Below are positions 49,482 through 59,456 of a DNA stretch of 64,000 bases, in pieces. The stretch spans positions 1-64,000 of the forward strand of contig DASWNW010000081.1 in NCBI GenBank assembly GCA_036399015.1, in the 5' to 3' direction. Numbering within the stretch: the first letter of the stretch is position 1; the number at the start of each line of letters is the position of its first letter. The notes below the pieces were generated by a model. That model was not told the origin of the DNA. It did no database searches and saw only the letters and a list, made by a program, of their open reading frames with translations. This DNA comes from QHVT01 sp036399015 (GTDB taxonomy: Bacteria; Acidobacteriota; Thermoanaerobaculia; Gp7-AA8). The position numbers were made by a program, and so were the translations under genes.

Positions 49482-49811
49482 TTGATCGGCCTCGTTTACA
49501 AAGACAACGATATCCGGCTCAACGCGCGAATGCTCCTACTGATATCTGCCGGTTTTGTCGCCTTCGCCGTCGGAAACCAGGCGGCAATCTCGCGGTCACA
49601 GGAAGTCATATTCGCCGCGAGCACTCAATTGCAGGAACTCGGTGCGTCGCCGACGTCAAGTGAATATTTGCGGCCAGTTCTCATCGCTCACCGCGCACCG
49701 TCCGCAAGCGACCTTCGGAAGGGCCACTGGGTATTCAGCGGAGCCGTCGTAATTGCGCTATGGGCGCCGTATCTTTTTGGAGCCTGGCGAAGCAGAGACC
49801 AGCGAGGGTGA
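49482..49811 (+). CDS. Possible small membrane protein, perhaps degenerate
   Basis: A 109-aa frame from a TTG with two hydrophobic segments (LLLISAGFVAFAVGN; VFSGAVVIALWAPYLFGAW) and a charged end. No Shine-Dalgarno sequence precedes the TTG. A strong purine-rich stretch lies instead before an ATG at 49418, in a different frame that stops after 9 codons, so the gene may have lost its true start by a frameshift. Lower GC than neighbours. The protein is unrecognised; treat as tentative or as a pseudogene. Confidence 0.35.
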   Translation: MIGLVYKDNDIRLNARMLLLISAGFVAFAVGNQAAISRSQEVIFAASTQLQELGASPTSSEYLRPVLIAHRAPSASDLRKGHWVFSGAVVIALWAPYLFGAWRSRDQRG

Positions 49812-50013
49812 GCCGTGGGCCCTGGCCGCACAGGTTAGCGTGAGATCCGTTAGGCGCACCGAGCGGATTGAAAGGCTGACGCATGTAGCGCAGCGATTCT
49901 GGTCCTTCGTGGTCGACGAGCAATCATCGATCATAGTCCCGCAGTTGCCCTCGTCTCTGGGGAGCAGACGGGAGCCTCGAGGGCTCCCGTCCTGCCTTTG
50001 ATCGTAAGTGCTG
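49812..50013. other. Short stretch without a convincing gene
   Basis: About 200 bp of lower-GC sequence after the small membrane frame. It contains GGGAGCCTCGAGGGCTCCCG (49968-49988), a clean hairpin that could terminate the leftward lectin gene. A plus-strand frame across it (49753-50001) has no features that support coding. Confidence 0.4.
49968..49988. terminator. Hairpin downstream of the lectin gene
   Basis: GGGAGCC TCGA GGGCTCCC forms a 7-8-bp GC-rich stem with a tiny loop about 25 bp past the lectin stop codon. In the leftward direction it is not followed by a clear T-run. Confidence 0.45.
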
Positions 50014-50358
50014 TCAGACGTTGATCGTGCAGCCGGCGACGCTCATCTTCCCTTCGACGACCGTCTTCCACTGGCCATTCCAGACGCCACCGTACGAGGC
50101 GCACGCGATCGGCGCTTTGATCTGGGCGTCCTCGTTGCTGAAGATCGGGCCGGCCGGCACGTCGATGGTGAAGCTCGACGAACCGCTCGCCGGAGCATTG
50201 TATGCGACGGCGCAGACGCTCATTTCGCCTGGGATCACGGTATTCCACTGCCCGTTCCACGTGCCTTGGTGCGCGGCCGCGACGATGGGGCAGATGGTTT
50301 GCGCGTTGTCGTTGCTGAAGATCGGACCTGCTGGGACGTCCACCGTGTATGAAGCCAT
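50014..50358 (-). CDS. Mannan-binding lectin (MVL-like), two-domain
   Basis: A 114-aa carbohydrate-binding protein made of two homologous ~54-residue domains. Domain 1: TVDVPAGPIFSNDNAQTICPIVAAAHQG, then WNGQWNTVIPGEMSVCAV. Domain 2: TIDVPAGPIFSNEDAQIKAPIACASYGG, then WNGQWKTVVEGKMSVAGC. This is the layout of the cyanobacterial oligomannose-binding lectin MVL, with the conserved PAGPxxSNxxAQ and FxGxWxTVxxxxMSV-like signatures. No signal peptide. GGAG precedes the ATG at 50358, unlike most operon-leading genes nearby. It is alone in a lower-GC, repeat-bearing patch, which suggests acquisition by transfer. Confidence 0.85.
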   Translation of the reverse strand: MASYTVDVPAGPIFSNDNAQTICPIVAAAHQGTWNGQWNTVIPGEMSVCAVAYNAPASGSSSFTIDVPAGPIFSNEDAQIKAPIACASYGGVWNGQWKTVVEGKMSVAGCTINV

Positions 50359-50635
50359 GACGTATTCTCCTGTTGATCGAACTGTTTTTGGGAAGCGCTG
50401 CTGAGGGCCCCGCTTCGACGATGACGCGACTGTCGGCGTCATATGAGGTGACGGATGCCTTCCCGCCGTTTTCCAGCCCCCGGAACATGTCTTATTGCGC
50501 TGCCCCGTGGCTCGGGTTCTTCGAACGTCATCAGCCGCAACCGCCGCGCCGCTTCGGCTTCGGCACGCGGGACCGGCCGCACGGCGGCGTGGGTCGCGGT
50601 GAACGTGACGGTGACGTGCCTTAAAATCGACACGC
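50359..50635. other. Divergent gap between lectin and membrane-protein genes
   Basis: No supported gene. The right end carries TAAAAT at 50622-50627, a likely -10 ending 8 nt before the ATG at 50636. No further repeat or RNA structure noticed. Confidence 0.4.
50622..50627 (+). promoter_or_regulatory. Candidate -10 box of the gene at 50636
   Basis: TAAAAT ends 8 nt before the ATG, leaving no room for a Shine-Dalgarno sequence; the mRNA would be leaderless. Confidence 0.3.
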
Positions 50636-51637
50636 ATGAGCAGCTATATACCGCCCACGCAACGGCGCCCGACATCGGTCACCGTCATCGGCTGGCTGTT
50701 CGTTGGCTTCGGTGCGCTCGCGCTGCTGGGCGGCGTCTTCGGCACGATCGTGTCGCTGGTGTTGCCGTTTCCCGATGAGCCGGCGGCGAAGATGCTCGAT
50801 GCGCCGCTCCCTTTCCAGGTCATGTCGCGCCTGTTCGACTATTTCTGGTTGCTGGCCGCCGTCCAGATCGTTGTGGCCATTGCGATGATCTGGAGTGGTG
50901 CTGCCTTTCTCCGGCTTCGGCCCTGGGGACGAACGGTCATTGAGGGCATTACGTGGATGGCGCTGGTCTACAACCTGGCATTTGGTGCCTTCTGGATTTG
51001 GCTGGTCGCCGCGATGTGGAGCGAGGCGCCGCCGGGAGCAGACGGCACGACGATCGTCTTTCCATTGTTCATTTCGGTCGGTGCCGTAATGATCGCCGCA
51101 TTCTCAGTGCCCATGGTCGTCATCATCCGCGTCCTGCGCGGCCGTACCGTTCGAGACGCGGTCGGACGTGCGCAGAGCGGTGCCGTTCCGATCGCATTTC
51201 TGATTCTCACGGCATGCTTGACGGGCTGCACCGATCACGCGGTGCGCATGCGGTTCGGAATGGAGGCCGCCGTGAAGCGGCTCCAGGCAAGCCCCGATCG
51301 AGCCGAATCGCGCTTCACGTATCGGCCGGCAGGCTCGCTCACCGTTCCGTACTGGCTGATCTTCCTGCCGCGACGTCCAATTGTCGCCGCCGATCTGGTG
51401 GATCGTGGCGTGCCTGCCGCGGTCGCGGATCAGGTCATGCGGGAGCTCGCGTACGTGAACGTCGGTCGCGGCCCGCTCCTCGTCGTTCAGCAGGAAGGCC
51501 AACGGCTCGCATTCACCCGATACGATGGTGAGCTGCCGATCGTCGTCGACGATCCGCTCGTGGCGCGGCGAACCGGACACTGCGAGGTTCTTCTCAGGCG
51601 GGAAGGGACCGCGGTGCACATCACCGGAATCCTCTGA
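50636..51637 (+). CDS. Membrane protein with a C-terminal domain behind a lipobox-like segment
   Basis: A 333-aa protein of unknown function. Residues 1-170 hold four TM helices (about 18-43, 66-92, 102-125, 143-166). A fifth hydrophobic segment (about 185-200) reads IAFLILTACLTGCTD, which looks like a lipoprotein signal with LTAC lipobox, followed by a soluble domain (205-333, with FTYRPAGSLTVPYWLIFLP and LAYVNVGRGPLLVVQQ). It may be a natural fusion of a small membrane protein and a lipoprotein, or two genes merged by a frameshift or lost stop. No family recognised. Confidence 0.6.
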   Translation: MSSYIPPTQRRPTSVTVIGWLFVGFGALALLGGVFGTIVSLVLPFPDEPAAKMLDAPLPFQVMSRLFDYFWLLAAVQIVVAIAMIWSGAAFLRLRPWGRTVIEGITWMALVYNLAFGAFWIWLVAAMWSEAPPGADGTTIVFPLFISVGAVMIAAFSVPMVVIIRVLRGRTVRDAVGRAQSGAVPIAFLILTACLTGCTDHAVRMRFGMEAAVKRLQASPDRAESRFTYRPAGSLTVPYWLIFLPRRPIVAADLVDRGVPAAVADQVMRELAYVNVGRGPLLVVQQEGQRLAFTRYDGELPIVVDDPLVARRTGHCEVLLRREGTAVHITGIL

Positions 51638-51647
51638 TCGGCGAAGC

Positions 51648-52133
51648 CTACCGGCTCCGCTCCCGCACTTCCTCCGACGTCAACCCATACAGCGGCGGCG
51701 TGCTGACCCCGAGAATCTGCAGGTAGGTGTAGATCTGCCCGCGGTGATGCGCCTCGTGCTCGAGCATCAGGCGCAGCCACTTCCAGGTGGCCATCGACGC
51801 GCCGCCGGGGGTGGTGCAGGGGCGGAGCATCCCTTCGTCGCCGATCGAGCGGAAGATCTCCATCGCCTCGGCGTGCAGGCGGGCCACATGCTCCAGCGTC
51901 GCCGCCTTGCCGCGCACCGCCACGTGCCCCGAGTAGGTGCTCGTGCGGCCGGCGGCGTTCTCCGCGTACATCTCCCGCTCGATGCCCACCAGGTGGCGCA
52001 GCAGGCCGCCGAACGTGAAGCCGCTCCCCGCCGGAGAGGTCTCGAACGCCTCCTCGGGGATCACCGCCGCTACCCGCATCGTCCGCCCCCGCACCTTCTC
52101 GAAGTAGTCGAGGAACGTCGCCAGGTCCTTCAT
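51648..52133 (-). CDS. DinB family protein
   Basis: A 161-aa four-helix-bundle protein of the DinB/YfiT-like superfamily. It starts with MKDLATFLDYFEKVRGRTM, has FGGLLRHLVGIEREMY with a metal-binding His in helix 2, and ends with MLEHEAHHRGQIYTYLQILG, whose His pair completes the usual metal triad. Members include thiol-dependent metal enzymes, but most have no known reaction. The ATG at 52133 overlaps the thioesterase stop by ATGA, so the two are co-translated. Confidence 0.85.
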   Translation of the reverse strand: MKDLATFLDYFEKVRGRTMRVAAVIPEEAFETSPAGSGFTFGGLLRHLVGIEREMYAENAAGRTSTYSGHVAVRGKAATLEHVARLHAEAMEIFRSIGDEGMLRPCTTPGGASMATWKWLRLMLEHEAHHRGQIYTYLQILGVSTPPLYGLTSEEVRERSR

Positions 52134-52609
52134 CGCCCCGCGGCCTTCTCGCCGCGCAGCGTCATCACCGTGCTCGTGGCGTGCGCGACCAGCTTCCCGT
52201 CCTCCCGCGTGATGTCGCACCCGTAGTAGCTGACCGTCTTCCCGCCGTTCAGCAGCCGCGCCGTGGCGGTGAGGTGGTTCTTCCAGACCGGCCGGAAGAA
52301 GTTGATGCGGAAGTCGATGCTCGTGAACGACTCCCCCTCCTCCAGTGACGACCAGTGCGCCATGCCGATGGCCGCGTCCGCAATCGTGCAGAGCACGCCG
52401 CCGTGCACCGTCCCCATCGGATTCGCCAGCGCCGCCGCGTCGGCGTCCATCTCTACCGTGCCGGTTCCTTCGCCGACCGCCGTCATCCGAAAAGGGATGG
52501 CCGTGGCGATCGGCGGAGGGAACACAATGGAGACGCCGCTATCGCCGTCGAACTTGCCTTCGATCCACTCGCGCATGAGGTTGAGATTTCTGCCCGCCAT
52601 GCCCCGCAC
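52130..52609 (-). CDS. PaaI-like hotdog-fold thioesterase
   Basis: A 159-aa acyl-CoA thioesterase-like protein. ALANPMGTVHGGVLCTIADAAIGMA is the hotdog signature with the HGG loop and central helix; SIDFRINFFRPVW and TARLLNGGKTVSYYGCDI form the later strands. Family members hydrolyse aromatic or medium-chain acyl-CoAs. The start at 52609 could instead be the Met at 52600 or 52576. Divergent from cheA and coupled to the DinB gene. Confidence 0.87.
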   Translation of the reverse strand: MRGMAGRNLNLMREWIEGKFDGDSGVSIVFPPPIATAIPFRMTAVGEGTGTVEMDADAAALANPMGTVHGGVLCTIADAAIGMAHWSSLEEGESFTSIDFRINFFRPVWKNHLTATARLLNGGKTVSYYGCDITREDGKLVAHATSTVMTLRGEKAAGR

Positions 52610-52619
52610 GATAGCGCGT

Positions 52620-52625
52620 TAGAAT
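52620..52625 (+). promoter_or_regulatory. Candidate -10 box of the chemosensory operon
   Basis: TAGAAT ends 11 nt before the cheA ATG at 52637, with no Shine-Dalgarno sequence between them and no clear -35. Confidence 0.35.
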
Positions 52626-52636
52626 CGGCCTGGTCC

Positions 52637-54709
<2,073 letters not shown>

Positions 54710-54713
54710 GGAT

Positions 54714-54805
54714 GAATTTCGAATTTCGAATTTCGAATGAAGAATTGAGAAGCCCCCTGGCACTCGTTCTTCGTTCTTCATTCGAAATTCGAAATTCTTA
54801 ATTCG
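54714..54805. repeat. 24-bp perfect hairpin of GAATTTC heptamers after cheA
   Basis: The left arm has three GAATTTC heptamers in tandem (54714-54734) followed by GAATGAAGAA. Bases 54721-54744 pair without mismatch with 54774-54797, leaving a 29-nt loop. It sits between cheA and the next gene of the operon, so full termination there would split the operon. Confidence 0.8.
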
Positions 54806-54806
54806 A

Positions 54807-55619
54807 ATGTTCGAAGACTTCTTCGGCCTCCGCGCCAAACCGTTCGGCAAGACGCCCGATCCCTCGTTCCTCTACGAGAGCCGCCAGCATCGCGAGGCGC
54901 TGGCGCGGCTCGAATACGCGGTCGAGGAGAAGGACCTCGCGCTCCTCGTCGGCGACATCGGCTCCGGCAAGACCACCCTCAGCCGCGCGCTCATCGACCG
55001 ACTCGGCGAAACCCGTCCGGTGATCCTCGTCATCAACCCCCGCCTCACGCCGACGCAGTTCCTGCGCGCCGTTGCCCGCGGCCTCGGCCTGGAGCCCGCC
55101 CGCTACCGTCACGAGATGCTCGACCAGATACACGCGAAGCTCTACGAACTGTACGAGGAGAAGCGCGAGCCGGTGCTGATGATCGACGAGGCGCAGCTCA
55201 TCCCTTCCAAGGCCACATTCGACGAGATCCGCCTCCTGACGAACTTCCAGCTCGACGACCAGAACCTCCTCAGCGTCGTGCTCATCGGCCAGCCGGAGCT
55301 CGCCGACCGCCTCGAGCGCGGCGCCTACGCACCCCTCCGGCAGCGCATCGGCATGCGCTACTCCCTCGGCCCGCTGACGCTGGAGGAGACGATCGAATAC
55401 ATCGAGCACCGCATCCGCACCGCCGGCGGCACGCGCAATCCCTTCAGCCGGGCGGCGATGGCCGAGATCCACGCCGTCAGCGGCGGCGTCCCCCGCATCA
55501 TCAACACGCTGGCGACGACCGCTCTCCTCGACGCCTTCGGCGAAGACGCCGAGACCATCGACCCCGCCCGCGTGGCCTCCGCCGCCCGCGACCACCACAT
55601 GGAGACCGCGCATGGTTGA
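54807..55619 (+). CDS. ExeA/GspA-like AAA ATPase
   Basis: A 270-aa AAA+ ATPase of the ExeA class. MFEDFFGLRAKPFGKTPDPSFLY is the standard family start; Walker A GDIGSGKTT is at 49-57 and Walker B LMIDEAQ at 124-130. The sensor region reads LLSVVLIGQPELADRL, then PLRQRIGMRYSLGPL and GGVPRIINTLA. ExeA drives secretin assembly through cell-wall remodelling, and similar ATPases occur in many contexts. Lying between cheA and cheW is unusual. It lacks the C-terminal peptidoglycan-binding part of ExeA. Its end overlaps cheW by 8 nt. Confidence 0.87.
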   Translation: MFEDFFGLRAKPFGKTPDPSFLYESRQHREALARLEYAVEEKDLALLVGDIGSGKTTLSRALIDRLGETRPVILVINPRLTPTQFLRAVARGLGLEPARYRHEMLDQIHAKLYELYEEKREPVLMIDEAQLIPSKATFDEIRLLTNFQLDDQNLLSVVLIGQPELADRLERGAYAPLRQRIGMRYSLGPLTLEETIEYIEHRIRTAGGTRNPFSRAAMAEIHAVSGGVPRIINTLATTALLDAFGEDAETIDPARVASAARDHHMETAHG

Positions 55620-56355
55620 CCTGGTGAAGATCCGAAAGAAAAAGGCCGAAGAGAAGAAAAGTGGAGCGGCGGCCGCTCCGGCGGCCGAAACCGCGCAGCC
55701 GGAAACCGCACACCCGGAAGCACCGCAGCCCGAAGCCGAGACGCCCCAAACGCCGAAAGCCCAGAGCCCGGCGGCCGAAGCGGCCGCCGCTCCACCAGCA
55801 ACCAGCAACCAGCAACCAGCAACGACATCCAAGCTCGAAAAGTTCAAGCAGGAAGCCGGCAAGCGCCGGCAGGCGGAGGCGGCGCAGGCGTTCGAGGAGA
55901 CCACCGAGAATTACCTCGAGCTCCTCACCTTCGTCATGGCGGGGGAGCAGTACGCCGTCGACATCGAGCGCATCGTCGAGATCGTCACCCCCCGCACCGT
56001 CACCCGCATCCCCAACGCCGACCCCTCGGTCGTGGGGATCATCTCCCTGCGCGGCACGATCGTGACCCTGGTGGACGTCCGCCGGAAGCTCCGTCACGCG
56101 GCCGCCGGGGCCGCGACCGAGGACACCCGCATCGTCGTCATCGACTTCCACCACGAGATGGTCGGCTTCCTCGTCGACCGCGTTTTGCGGGTCGTGAAGA
56201 CCACCCGCGGCGCCGTCGAGCCCCACCCGGTCGTGCATGCCGGGGAGCTCGACGACTCGATCCGCGGCGTCTTCCGGACGGGCGGCGCGTTGACGATCCT
56301 GCTCGATCTCGACAAACTGCTCGACCACACGGCGCTCGCGGCTAGAACGGCGTGA
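55612..56355 (+). CDS. cheW: CheW-like coupling protein with long repeat-encoded linker
   Basis: A 247-aa adaptor. The CheW domain (about 98-245) has FVMAGEQYAVDIERIVEIVTPRTVTRIP, GIISLRGTIVTLVDVRRKL and VIDFHHEMVGFLVDRVLRVV. It links chemoreceptors to CheA. The first ~97 residues are an extra Ala/Pro/Glu-rich stretch bounded by a 15-bp inverted repeat (55662-55676 and 55780-55794) and a fourfold ACCAGCA heptamer repeat (55794-55821). Typical CheW is ~150-170 aa, so this linker is an addition. Overlaps the ATPase gene. Confidence 0.92.
   Translation: MVDLVKIRKKKAEEKKSGAAAAPAAETAQPETAHPEAPQPEAETPQTPKAQSPAAEAAAAPPATSNQQPATTSKLEKFKQEAGKRRQAEAAQAFEETTENYLELLTFVMAGEQYAVDIERIVEIVTPRTVTRIPNADPSVVGIISLRGTIVTLVDVRRKLRHAAAGAATEDTRIVVIDFHHEMVGFLVDRVLRVVKTTRGAVEPHPVVHAGELDDSIRGVFRTGGALTILLDLDKLLDHTALAARTA
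55662..55821. repeat. 133-bp element with 15-bp inverted ends plus heptamer repeats in cheW
   Basis: TGGAGCGGCGGCCGC (55662-55676) and its exact reverse complement (55780-55794) bound most of the CheW linker. ACCAGCA then repeats four times in tandem (55794-55821). The reading frame is kept throughout. A one-mismatch copy of the end lies at 36062 in the HD-GYP gene. Confidence 0.75.
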
Positions 56356-56370
56356 CCGGAACCCTGATCG

Positions 56371-57231
56371 ATGGACCTGACCTGTAAGAAGTGCGGCTCG
56401 ACGTTTCGCGCCGCGATCGCGCTGCCGCTGACCGCGGCCGTGCGCGTAGCCTGCCCCAGTTGCCAGTACCAGATGGTGCTCAAGCCGAAGACCCTCAGCG
56501 GCATGCACCCGATCCCCGAGCCGGAGCCCGAGCCGGCGCCGGCGCCGCCGGTGCGCATGCCGCGCCGCCGCCTCGCCGCGATCGCCGACGAGCCGCGGCC
56601 GTTCCGCGCCTTCCTCGGCGAGCAGCTCCAGCGCCTCGGCTTCGAGGTCACCTTCTTCGAGACCGGCGACCCGACGCTCGACTTCGTCCGCCGCACGCGC
56701 GCCGACCTCGTGATCGTGAACGTCTACCTCAAGGGCAAGCTCGGCGTGGAAGTGACCGAGGAGATCAAGGCCGACCGGGCGCTCGACGCGACGCGCGTCA
56801 TCCTCATCGGCGCGCTCTTCCGCGCGAACCGCTTCCGCGCCAACCCGACCAACCTCTACGGCGCCGACGAGTACATCGAGGAGCAGATCCCCGAGCGCGA
56901 GTTCCGCCAGATCATCCGCAAGCTCTTCCCGGAGATCGGCTCCACCAGCGAGCTCCCGATCGAGCCGCGCGAGTACGACGAGGCCCGCCGCCTCGCGCGC
57001 CTGATCCTCTCCGACATCATCATCTATCACGTGGCGAAGGTGGATCAGGGCATCCGCGACAACACCTTCTTCGAGGTGCTCAAGAACGAGATCGAGGAAG
57101 GGCGCGCCTACTACGAGTCGCGCGTCCCGCTGCGCGTGCGGCAGGACAGCGAGATCTTCATGGAGACGCTGCACCAGTTCGTCGACATGAAGAGGGAAGA
57201 GCTCGCGCGACTGAAGACGGGAACGCAATGA
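56371..57231 (+). CDS. Zinc-ribbon / pseudo-receiver protein
   Basis: A 286-aa protein. Cys5, Cys8, Cys28 and Cys31 make an N-terminal zinc ribbon. A Pro/Glu linker follows (about 48-60). A receiver-like domain covers about 66-190, but the strand that should carry the phosphoacceptor reads DLVIVNVYLKGKLGVEV, with Asn117 where Asp is expected, so it is probably not phosphorylated. The C-terminal helical part (200-286) includes RLARLILSDIIIYHVAKVDQGI and EEGRAYYESRVP, a segment I associate with FrzS-like regulators only loosely. Between cheW and the HEAT protein; likely a docking element of the array. Confidence 0.75.
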   Translation: MDLTCKKCGSTFRAAIALPLTAAVRVACPSCQYQMVLKPKTLSGMHPIPEPEPEPAPAPPVRMPRRRLAAIADEPRPFRAFLGEQLQRLGFEVTFFETGDPTLDFVRRTRADLVIVNVYLKGKLGVEVTEEIKADRALDATRVILIGALFRANRFRANPTNLYGADEYIEEQIPEREFRQIIRKLFPEIGSTSELPIEPREYDEARRLARLILSDIIIYHVAKVDQGIRDNTFFEVLKNEIEEGRAYYESRVPLRVRQDSEIFMETLHQFVDMKREELARLKTGTQ

Positions 57232-59456
57232 CCGCCGCCGATCCGCACATCATCGAACAGGCCCGCTCGGCGGATCCCGACGCGCGCCAGAAAGCCGCCT
57301 CGCTCGTCGCCCAGTCGACGGACGAGCGGAACCTCCCGCTGATGTTCGAGCTCCTCGGCGACAAGGACTGGCGCGTGCGCAAGACCATCGTCGACGGCCT
57401 CGTGCGCGACGCGCGTCCCGACATCATCGAGGGCCTCATCGACGCGCTCGCCGACCCCGAGAACGCCGGCAAGCGCAACTCGTCCACCGAGGCGCTGATC
57501 CGGATCGGCGAGGCGGCCATCCAGCCGATCGTCGACCGGCTGAGCCGCGAGGAGGACGTCGACGTCCGCCTCTCCCTGGTCAACCTCATCGGCGACCTGC
57601 GCAGCCGCGAAGGCTTCGACATGCTGATCCAGCTCCTCGACAGCGAGAGCGACATCAACGTGGCCTCGTCGATCGTCTCCTCCCTCGGCAAGTTCCGCGA
57701 CGCGACGGCGCTCCCGCACCTGATGCGCGTGCTGCGCACCCGCGAGGACCTCTGGCTGAAGTTCCACGTCGTGGAGGCCCTCGGCGAGATCGGCGACCGC
57801 GCCGCGCTCCCCGCCATCCTCCCGCTGTACGCCGAGAAGTCGCTGCGCAAGCCGGTGCTGGAGTCGGTCGGCAAGATCGCCGACGTCGGCACCGTCAACT
57901 TCCTCCTGCGCATCATCGCCGACGAGGAGAAGCTGAACCTGACCGCGCTGCGCGCCCTCGTGCGCATCGCCGAGGCGTCGAAGCCGCGCATCGTCGAAGA
58001 GGCGGAGCGGCAGCTCATCCAGGCGCGCTTCCGCGAGTCCTTCCCGCGCGAGAAGCTCGAGCCGCTCATCGACCACCTGCACACCACGCCGAAGCGCGAG
58101 GTGAAGTCTTTCATCATCAAGTTCCTCGGCTGGTCGGGGGACGATCGCGCTCTGCCCGTGCTGCTCGCCAGCCTCTCCCAGCCCGACACAGCCGAGGTGG
58201 CGGCGCAGGCGCTGATCGACTTCGGCCCCGGCGCCGTGCCGGCCGTGATGACCGCGCTGCAGAACGAAGAGGAAGACGAGACCGTCGCGCTGCTGCTGCG
58301 CGTCGCGAACGTCATCGGCGGCCGCGAGACCATCCCCAGCATCCTGCAGTTCCTCGATCACGACAACGCCATGATCCGGCGCCTCGCCATCGAGACGCTC
58401 GGCGAGATCCCCGACCCCTCGTCGATGGATTACCTCCTGGCCAAGCTCGACGACGCCGACGTCGCCTCGCAGCAGGCCGCCGTCAACTCCATCTCCGCGC
58501 TCGCCGCCGCGTTCAAGGAGCTGCAGGGCGAGGTGCTGACGAAGATCCGCCGCCTGCTCCAGTCGAACTCCACGCCCATCAAGCTCAACTCCCTTTCGGT
58601 CTTCGTCAACATCCAGGGGGAGGGGTATCACGACGAGCTGCTGCTGGCGTCGAAGGACAGCGACCCGGTCATCCGCCAGAAGGCGATCTCGCTCATGGGC
58701 AAGTTCGGCGAGCAGCGCTTCGCCGACCAGCTCGTGCTCTCGCTGACCGACGAGTCGACCGCCGTGCGGCTGGCGGCGATCAACGCCATCGTGCGGCACC
58801 GGCCGGAGACGGGGCTGGATCCGCTCATCAGCTCCCTCGACGACCAGGACATCTGGATCCGCACCGCCGCCGCCCAGGCGCTCGGCGAGTACCGCCATCC
58901 GGCGACCATCGAGCCGCTGCTGCGGCATCTCATGCACGACCCCGCGCCGGTGCGCATCGCCGTGATCGAGGCGCTCGGGAAATCGGAGCAGCCGGAGGTC
59001 AAGACGGTGCTCTTCGAATGCCTCGACGAGCCCGACCCGGAGATCCAGCGCGCGGCCATGCTCGCCCTGGCGCGCATCCCCGGCGCCGACGTCTTCGACC
59101 GTCTCGTGACGACGCTGCAGCACAGCGACTGGCGCCTGCGCGCCGCGGCCGCGGCGGCGCTCGGGACGCGCGGCGACCGCCTGGCGCTGCCGGCGCTGCA
59201 TCGCGCGCTCGAAGATCCCGACACCTACGTACAGCAGTCGGCGATCCACGCCCTCGACAAGGTCGCGGACCGCTCGTCGTTCCCTCACCTCTTCAAGGCG
59301 CTCGAGAACACCGCCATCCTCGACGACGTCTCGGAGGTGATGGTCAAGCACCGCGACCTGTACCGCGACGAGCTCGAGGAGGCGTGGCGGACGGCCGACA
59401 GCAGGAGGGAAGTCGTCATCGCAGCAATCCTGCAGGCCATGAAACGAAGCGACTGA
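57228..59456 (+). CDS. Large HEAT-repeat protein
   Basis: A 742-aa protein made almost wholly of HEAT (PBS lyase-type) repeats of about 31 residues; more than 20 can be counted, e.g. DKDWRVRKTIVDGLV, MIRRLAIETLGEIPDP and VRLAAINAIVRHRPE. There is no signal peptide or membrane segment, so it is a cytosolic solenoid, probably a protein-binding scaffold. The start is the ATG overlapping the pseudo-receiver stop (ATGA); the frame is open far upstream as shadow. Its stop overlaps cheR by one base. Its position between the receiver-like protein and cheR argues for a part in the chemosensory complex. Confidence 0.87.
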   Translation: MTAADPHIIEQARSADPDARQKAASLVAQSTDERNLPLMFELLGDKDWRVRKTIVDGLVRDARPDIIEGLIDALADPENAGKRNSSTEALIRIGEAAIQPIVDRLSREEDVDVRLSLVNLIGDLRSREGFDMLIQLLDSESDINVASSIVSSLGKFRDATALPHLMRVLRTREDLWLKFHVVEALGEIGDRAALPAILPLYAEKSLRKPVLESVGKIADVGTVNFLLRIIADEEKLNLTALRALVRIAEASKPRIVEEAERQLIQARFRESFPREKLEPLIDHLHTTPKREVKSFIIKFLGWSGDDRALPVLLASLSQPDTAEVAAQALIDFGPGAVPAVMTALQNEEEDETVALLLRVANVIGGRETIPSILQFLDHDNAMIRRLAIETLGEIPDPSSMDYLLAKLDDADVASQQAAVNSISALAAAFKELQGEVLTKIRRLLQSNSTPIKLNSLSVFVNIQGEGYHDELLLASKDSDPVIRQKAISLMGKFGEQRFADQLVLSLTDESTAVRLAAINAIVRHRPETGLDPLISSLDDQDIWIRTAAAQALGEYRHPATIEPLLRHLMHDPAPVRIAVIEALGKSEQPEVKTVLFECLDEPDPEIQRAAMLALARIPGADVFDRLVTTLQHSDWRLRAAAAAALGTRGDRLALPALHRALEDPDTYVQQSAIHALDKVADRSSFPHLFKALENTAILDDVSEVMVKHRDLYRDELEEAWRTADSRREVVIAAILQAMKRSD

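Noticed and set aside
49418..49811. A second selenoprotein reading through the TGA at 49445
   Set aside because: Read-through of the ATG-49418 frame gives no family-like sequence or redox motif; the hydrophobic coding signal lies in a different frame.
49753..50001. 82-aa plus-strand ORF
   Set aside because: No Shine-Dalgarno sequence, motif or compositional support, and it crosses the hairpin at 49968.
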